The notes beneath the pieces are model-generated. The model was not told the origin of the DNA and did not search any database. It was given only the letters and a program-made list of their open reading frames with translations. DNA of 10,302 bases from an uncultured Haemophilus sp. (GTDB lineage: Bacteria > Pseudomonadota > Gammaproteobacteria > Enterobacterales > Pasteurellaceae), in contig CAUGKJ010000021.1 in the NCBI GenBank assembly GCA_959600045.1, positions 1 to 10,302 of the forward strand. The letters run 5' to 3'. Below, piece by piece: positions 6,428 through 10,302 of the stretch (position 1 is the stretch's first letter; every line of letters begins with the position of its first letter). The position numbers and the translations under genes are program-made.

Positions 6428-7099
6428 ATGAAACCTTATTTAATCGCCCCTTCTATCCTTTCTGCAGATCTTGCTCGTCTAGGAGATGATGTGCAAAACG
6501 TGTTGAATGCTGGTGCGGATGTGATTCATTTTGATGTAATGGATAATCACTATGTGCCGAATTTAACCTTTGGCCCTGCTGTGTGTAAAGCTTTGCGTGA
6601 TTATGGCATTAAAGCACCCATTGACGTGCATTTAATGGTGAAACCGGTCGATCGTATTATTCCTGATTTTGCCAAAGCGGGTGCGGATTACATTACGTTT
6701 CATCCTGAAGCCAGTGAACATATTGACCGCTCTTTACAGCTCATTCGTGATCACGGCTGTAAAGCGGGTTTAGTGTTTAATCCTGCCACGCCATTAAGTT
6801 ATTTAGATTATGTATTAGATAAGGTAGATGTGATTTTGTTAATGTCCGTGAATCCAGGATTTGGCGGACAATCTTTTTTACCGTCAACATTGAAAAAATT
6901 ACAACAGGCACGTCATCTGATTGATGAAAGCGGTTTAGATATCCGTTTAGAAGTTGATGGTGGGGTAAAAGTGGATAATATTGCAGAAATCGCCGCAGCC
7001 GGTGCAGATATGTTTGTGGCAGGCTCAGCGATTTTTGGTAAACCAGATTATAAACAAATCATTGATCAAATGCGCGCGCAGTTAGCTTCAGTTAAATAG
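6428..7099 (+). CDS. rpe: Ribulose-phosphate 3-epimerase
   Basis: This 223-residue cytosolic TIM-barrel enzyme interconverts D-ribulose 5-phosphate and D-xylulose 5-phosphate in the non-oxidative pentose phosphate pathway. AGGAG at 6416-6420, 7 bases before the ATG, sets the start. The family's signatures are all present: [13 protein letters not shown] at the N-terminus, the metal and catalytic residues His34, Asp36 and His68 (DVHLMV), the phosphate-binding [10 protein letters not shown] loop at about 139-148, the catalytic Asp177 in EVDGG, and the AGSAIFG second phosphate loop. The length is standard. The stop codon abuts an ATG of the gph frame, so the two genes are almost certainly one transcript. 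The gap before it contains the preceding terminator and no obvious -35/-10 pair. Confidence 0.97.
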   Translation: MKPYLIAPSILSADLARLGDDVQNVLNAGADVIHFDVMDNHYVPNLTFGPAVCKALRDYGIKAPIDVHLMVKPVDRIIPDFAKAGADYITFHPEASEHIDRSLQLIRDHGCKAGLVFNPATPLSYLDYVLDKVDVILLMSVNPGFGGQSFLPSTLKKLQQARHLIDESGLDIRLEVDGGVKVDNIAEIAAAGADMFVAGSAIFGKPDYKQIIDQMRAQLASVK

Positions 7100-7111
7100 A
7101 TGGTAGTAAGA

Positions 7112-7786
7112 ATGAAGACTCAATTTAAAGTTATCGGTTTTGATTTAGATGGTACGCTTGTGAATAGCTTGCCAGATTTAGCGTTGTCTGTGAATTCTGC
7201 TTTAGCAGACTTTGGGTTACCTCAAGCACCAGAAGAGTTAGTGTTAACTTGGATTGGTAATGGGGCACCTGTATTGATTGCACGAGCTTTAGAATGGGCA
7301 AAAGAGCAAACAGGTAAAGACTTTTCAGATGCAGAAATGGAGCAAGTGAAAGAGCGTTTTAACGTGTATTACGCGGAGAATCTTTGTAATGTGAGCCGTT
7401 TATATCCAAATGTGAAAGAAACATTGGAAACCTTGAAAGCTCGTGGTTATACCTTAGCCGTGGTAACAAATAAACCAACTCGTCACGTTCAGCCTGTATT
7501 GGCTGCATTTGGTATCGATCATTTATTCAGTGAAATGCTTGGTGGACAGTCACTACCAGCGATTAAACCACACCCAGGTCCATTGTATTATTTATGCGGT
7601 AAATTTGGCGTAGAACCTCGCCAAGTGCTTTTTGTGGGTGACTCTCGAAATGACATTCTCGCCGCACATTCAGCGGGTTGTCCGGTTGTGGGATTAACTT
7701 ACGGATACAACTACAACATTCCAATTGCTGAATCAAACCCTGATTGGGTGTTTGACGACTTTGTGAAGTTATTAGAGATTCTTTAA
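7112..7786 (+). CDS. gph: Phosphoglycolate phosphatase (HAD family)
   Basis: This 224-residue cytosolic HAD hydrolase dephosphorylates 2-phosphoglycolate, a by-product of DNA 3'-end repair and other oxidative damage. The HAD motifs are complete: Asp11-x-Asp13-G-T (nucleophile and acid/base), Thr119-Asn-Lys (motif II), Lys152 (motif III, in IKPHPGP) and GD177SRND181 (motif IV). A helical cap lies between motifs I and II. The start at 7112 (MKTQFKVIGFDLDGT) is preferred because its N-terminus fits the family. An in-frame ATG at 7100 directly follows the rpe stop and would add four residues. Neither has a strong ribosome binding site, which points to translational coupling with rpe. The pairing of rpe with gph is common in gamma-proteobacteria. 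Confidence 0.95.
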   Translation: MKTQFKVIGFDLDGTLVNSLPDLALSVNSALADFGLPQAPEELVLTWIGNGAPVLIARALEWAKEQTGKDFSDAEMEQVKERFNVYYAENLCNVSRLYPNVKETLETLKARGYTLAVVTNKPTRHVQPVLAAFGIDHLFSEMLGGQSLPAIKPHPGPLYYLCGKFGVEPRQVLFVGDSRNDILAAHSAGCPVVGLTYGYNYNIPIAESNPDWVFDDFVKLLEIL

Positions 7787-7801
7787 TCTATCTTAAAGTG
7801 T

Positions 7802-7832
7802 AAAGTGCGGTTAAAAATGACCGCACTTTTTT
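7802..7832 (+). terminator. Rho-independent terminator from paired uptake sequences
   Basis: AAAGTGCGGT (7802-7811) and ACCGCACTTT (7820-7829) form a perfect 10-bp stem with an 8-base loop, and the T-run covers 7827-7832. Each arm has an exact uptake core (7803-7811 and 7820-7828). It lies between two convergent genes, 16 bases after the gph stop and 2 bases after the methyltransferase stop. It may serve both, although on the minus strand the T-run is only three bases. Confidence 0.88.
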
Positions 7833-7833
7833 C

Positions 7834-8631
7834 TTAAACCTCCCACCAAATCAACGCCCATTTGCGTTGTCCGTGTTTTATCGGTTCATTGTTTATTTGT
7901 TTTTGTTGATAGAATTGAGCTAAATTTTGTTTTTCTTTTTCGGTGAGATTGCCGAGAGAAAACTCCACAGAATTTAATAAATCCTCAAAGGTTTCGCCTT
8001 GGAAACAACATGATTCAGTTTCAATAAAACTTACATTGGCGTGAATGCCTTTTTGGTAAAGACGATTGACTAAATAAATATAAGTTGGGAAGCCCACGTC
8101 ATCACGACCAATGGCTTCAAATACGCCTTCATCGAGAAAATGGCGTTGTGTCACTGAGGTTAAAAAGACGCGTTTTTTCGCCTTGTTTTGCAGCTTTTCA
8201 ATCATATCATCCAAATCATCCACAAGCGTCGAGCGAGAGGCGAGTATTACATCGGCTTGAGGCACATCATCCCAGTTATCGGACCATGATTTATGTAGAA
8301 GGGTAATATTATTCAGTTGATGCTTTTCTTTGTACTGTTGCACCATCTCTAACATCCCTTGGCTGTAATCGAGAGCATACACGGCTTGGCATTGTTGGGC
8401 TAAAGGAATCACAAACGTGCCGGGGCCACAGCCAATATCTAACACCGTTTCATTGGGTTGCACATTTATGGCTTTAAGCAAAGTATCGTTATAACGGCTT
8501 GGTTTACCCACTAAATTCTCGGCCATTTTTGGTGCTTTTTTATCCCACTTTGTCGCTGGAAGATTATAGTGATTACAGGCTTTCAGATGTTGTTGATAGA
8601 GATCGTTGAAATTAATGTCATTGATGATCAT
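7834..8631 (-). CDS. Class I SAM-dependent methyltransferase, substrate unknown
   Basis: This 265-residue cytosolic protein has a Rossmann-type methyltransferase fold. An N-terminal helical region of about 55 residues precedes motif I, VLDIGCGPGTF, at 63-73 (SAM-binding glycine loop). The second-strand acidic residue falls in YALDYSQGML, and motif IV-like PQADVILASR follows near residues 123-133. The C-terminal part, ending GQRKWALIWWEV, looks like a substrate-binding extension. The start at 8631 is the longest sensible one; GGGG about 8 bases upstream is a mediocre ribosome binding site. It is transcribed convergently with gph and divergently from purL, so it has no operon partner here. Small-molecule or tRNA methylation are both possible. 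I do not recognise a specific named family. Confidence 0.85.
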   Translation of the reverse strand: MIINDINFNDLYQQHLKACNHYNLPATKWDKKAPKMAENLVGKPSRYNDTLLKAINVQPNETVLDIGCGPGTFVIPLAQQCQAVYALDYSQGMLEMVQQYKEKHQLNNITLLHKSWSDNWDDVPQADVILASRSTLVDDLDDMIEKLQNKAKKRVFLTSVTQRHFLDEGVFEAIGRDDVGFPTYIYLVNRLYQKGIHANVSFIETESCCFQGETFEDLLNSVEFSLGNLTEKEKQNLAQFYQQKQINNEPIKHGQRKWALIWWEV

Positions 8632-8643
8632 AGTGGCGCCCCA

Positions 8644-8652
8644 AAGTGCGGT
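8644..8652 (+). repeat. DNA uptake signal sequence (Hin type)
   Basis: An exact AAGTGCGGT core lies in the divergent region, just upstream of the methyltransferase start and inside its probable 5' untranslated region. Confidence 0.88.
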
Positions 8653-8684
8653 TAGTTTTCGGATTGTTTTTAAATTGCTTAATG

Positions 8685-8713
8685 ATTATATGCTTTCTCC
8701 CACTGAAAATCAT
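8685..8713 (-). promoter_or_regulatory. Possible promoter of the methyltransferase gene
   Basis: On the minus strand a perfect TATAAT lies at 8685-8690, 54 bases before the start codon. The -35 position (8708-8713, ATGATT on the minus strand, 17-base spacer) is poor and falls within the palindrome at 8708-8725, so a bound regulator could affect it. Confidence 0.45.
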
Positions 8714-8725
8714 TTGAAAATGATT
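8704..8725. repeat. Tandem 11-bp repeat forming a palindrome
   Basis: TGAAAATCATT (8704-8714) is followed immediately by TGAAAATGATT (8715-8725), differing at one base. The same bases also contain a perfect inverted repeat, AATCATTT (8708-8715) and AAATGATT (8718-8725), with a 2-base centre. It lies between the two divergent promoters and ends just before the PurR box. A protein-binding site is plausible. The half-sites are arranged opposite to the Fur consensus. Confidence 0.5.
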
Positions 8726-8726
8726 G

Positions 8727-8742
8727 ACGCAAACGTTTTCGT
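8727..8742 (+). promoter_or_regulatory. PurR operator upstream of purL
   Basis: ACGCAAACGTTTTCGT matches every fixed position of the enterobacterial PurR consensus ANGCAANCGNTTNCNT. It ends 17 bases before the -10 box and so overlaps the -35 region of the purL promoter, where PurR with bound hypoxanthine or guanine would block transcription. Confidence 0.92.
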
Positions 8743-8759
8743 TTTAGTGTGTTTTCCTT

Positions 8760-8765
8760 TATAAT
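8760..8765 (+). promoter_or_regulatory. -10 box of the purL promoter
   Basis: A perfect TATAAT lies 42 bases before the purL start codon. No good -35 hexamer sits at 17 bases (TTTTCG-like sequence, inside the PurR box). A TTGACG at 8724-8729 is too far away, with a 30-base gap. Confidence 0.7.
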
Positions 8766-8807
8766 AGCCCGCGATTTTCATCTCAAACACAACTCAAAGG
8801 TACCCGT

Positions 8808-10302
8808 ATGTTTCAAACTTTTCGTGGCTCACCCGCCCTTTCTGAATTCCGTATTCAAGGTTTAATGCAAAAATTTCAACAAAATCAATTACCGGTAAAA
8901 TCGGTTTATGCGGAATACTTGCATTTTGTGGAATTAAATCGACCGCTTGTTAGCGAGCAGGAAGCAAAACTAAAAGCATTGTTACATTACGGTCCAACTC
9001 TGGCAGAACATGAAGCCAAAGGCGAAACTTTTATCGTGATTCCACGCGTTGGCACGATTTCTTCTTGGTCTTCTAAAGCGACGGATATTGCGCATAACTG
9101 TGGTTTAAGTGAAGTGGAGCGTATTGAGCGTGGTTTGGCGTATTATTTTGAGTTAAGCCAACCGCTTGATGAAAAAACGACAGAAAAATTGACCGCACTT
9201 TTACATGACCGAATGATGGAAACCGTGGTGCGTCGTCCAGAAGATGCAGAGATTTTATTCCGCCATCAAGATCCGAAACCGTTTAAAACCGTGGATATTT
9301 TAAAAGGTGGACGCGAAGCGTTGGTCACAGCCAACGTAGAATTAGGTTTGGCACTGGCTGAAGATGAAATTGATTATTTGGTGGAAAACTTTACCCAATT
9401 AGGACGCAATCCGCACGATATTGAACTTTATATGTTCGCGCAAGCCAACTCTGAGCACTGCCGTCATAAAATCTTTAATGCGGATTGGATTATCGACGGC
9501 AAAAAACAGGATAAATCCCTGTTTAAGATGATTAAAAATACCTTTGAGAAAACCCCTGATTTCGTACTTTCAGCCTATAAAGATAATGCTGCAGTGATGG
9601 AAGGCTCAAAAGTCGGCCGTTTCTTTGCGGATCAAGACGGACAATATCGCTATCACAATGAAGATGCCCATATCTTAATGAAAGTGGAAACCCACAACCA
9701 CCCAACTGCAATTTCGCCATTTCCAGGTGCCGCAACGGGTTCGGGCGGTGAAATTCGTGATGAAGGCGCAACGGGTCGAGGAGCCAAACCGAAAGCAGGT
9801 TTAACCGGTTTCTCAGTATCAAATCTTGTTATTCCAAACTTTGAACAACCTTGGGAAAATCCACTTTCCAAACCAAACCGTATTGCTTCAGCCTTAGATA
9901 TTATGATTGAAGGCCCATTAGGTGGCGCAGCATTCAACAATGAATTTGGTCGTCCAGCGTTATTGGGTTATTTCCGTACCTATGAAGAGAAAGTCAATAG
10001 CTTCAACGGTGAAGAAGTACGTGGTTATCATAAGCCGATTATGTTAGCAGGCGGTATCGGTAATATTCGTGGCGAACACGTTCAAAAAGGCGAAATACCA
10101 GTGGGTGCGAAATTGATCGTATTGGGTGGCCCAGCCATGAACATCGGCTTAGGCGGTGGGGCAGCTTCTTCGATGGACAGTGGGAAATCAAAAGAAGATT
10201 TAGATTTTGCTTCTGTTCAACGTGAAAACCCAGAAATGGAACGCCGTTGCCAAGAGGTGATTGACCGCTGCTGGCAATTAGGTGAAGAAAACCCAATTCT
10301 CT
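8808..10302 (+). CDS. purL: Phosphoribosylformylglycinamidine synthase, 5' part
   Basis: PurL converts FGAR, glutamine and ATP to FGAM in the fourth step of de novo purine synthesis. The first 498 codons are present and open to the right edge; the full protein is about 1,295 residues. AAAGG at 8796-8800, 7 bases before the ATG, supports the start. The visible order is an N-terminal PurS-like domain (roughly 1-150), a linker region with NSEHCRH at about 214-220, and the first ATP-binding synthase domain with [15 protein letters not shown] from residue 294 (His296 corresponds to the conserved active-site His). Then come [10 protein letters not shown] and [20 protein letters not shown]. The C-terminal glutaminase domain lies outside. 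A PurR box upstream indicates purine repression. The reading frame is intact throughout. Confidence 0.97.
   Translation, partial: MFQTFRGSPALSEFRIQGLMQKFQQNQLPVKSVYAEYLHFVELNRPLVSEQEAKLKALLHYGPTLAEHEAKGETFIVIPRVGTISSWSSKATDIAHNCGLSEVERIERGLAYYFELSQPLDEKTTEKLTALLHDRMMETVVRRPEDAEILFRHQDPKPFKTVDILKGGREALVTANVELGLALAEDEIDYLVENFTQLGRNPHDIELYMFAQANSEHCRHKIFNADWIIDGKKQDKSLFKMIKNTFEKTPDFVLSAYKDNAAVMEGSKVGRFFADQDGQYRYHNEDAHILMKVETHNHPTAISPFPGAATGSGGEIRDEGATGRGAKPKAGLTGFSVSNLVIPNFEQPWENPLSKPNRIASALDIMIEGPLGGAAFNNEFGRPALLGYFRTYEEKVNSFNGEEVRGYHKPIMLAGGIGNIRGEHVQKGEIPVGAKLIVLGGPAMNIGLGGGAASSMDSGKSKEDLDFASVQRENPEMERRCQEVIDRCWQLGEENPIL
9192..9200 (-). repeat. DNA uptake signal sequence (Hin type)
   Basis: An exact ACCGCACTT core lies inside purL with an AAAAATTG flank, read as Lys-Leu-Thr-Ala-Leu, the same pentapeptide as in the anSME gene. 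Confidence 0.88.

Noticed and set aside
8704..8725. Fur box in the divergent region
   Set aside because: The AT-rich repeat superficially resembles a Fur site, but the half-sites (AATCATT then AATGATT) are in the opposite order to the GATAATGATAATCATTATC consensus.
9532..10296. Several minus-strand open frames opposite purL
   Set aside because: They are antisense to a clearly conserved purL reading frame and show low-complexity, unrecognisable translations.

Overview
The window looks like a chromosomal segment of a Pasteurellaceae bacterium of the Haemophilus influenzae type. The DNA is AT-rich, and it carries ten exact copies of the 9-base Hin-type DNA uptake signal core (AAGTGCGGT or its complement). 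The housekeeping genes rpe, gph and purL are of gamma-proteobacterial type. A species such as H. parainfluenzae would fit, but the species is an inference.

Left part (1-4503): a tightly packed plus-strand run that reads as a sulfated-substrate utilisation locus. In order it holds the 3' end of a sodium/solute symporter (SSS family), a cytoplasmic formylglycine-type sulfatase with a CGPAR active-site motif, a short Crp/Fnr-fold regulator, an anaerobic sulfatase-maturating radical SAM enzyme (anSME), and an EmrE-like small multidrug transporter. Gaps are 21 to 71 bases and no canonical terminator interrupts the run. The likely logic is: the symporter imports a sulfated compound, the maturase converts Cys49 of the sulfatase to formylglycine, the sulfatase removes sulfate in the cytosol, and the regulator controls the set. 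The substrate is not identifiable here.

Middle part (4504-7833): a secreted CpdB/5'-nucleotidase-like metallophosphoesterase, closed by a terminator made from two inverted uptake sequences. Then comes the rpe-gph pair (ribulose-phosphate 3-epimerase and phosphoglycolate phosphatase), closed by a second uptake-sequence terminator. The 164-base gap at 6264-6427 holds the first terminator, a short 5-2-5 inverted repeat and the rpe ribosome binding site; I see no convincing promoter in it.

Right part (7834-10302): a minus-strand class I SAM-dependent methyltransferase diverges from purL, whose first 498 codons are in the window. The 176-base divergent region contains -10 boxes for both directions, a perfect PurR operator for purL, a tandem 11-bp repeat that also forms a palindrome, and one uptake sequence.

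Most of the window is ordinary core genome. The sulfatase locus with its atypical regulator is the part most deserving attention.
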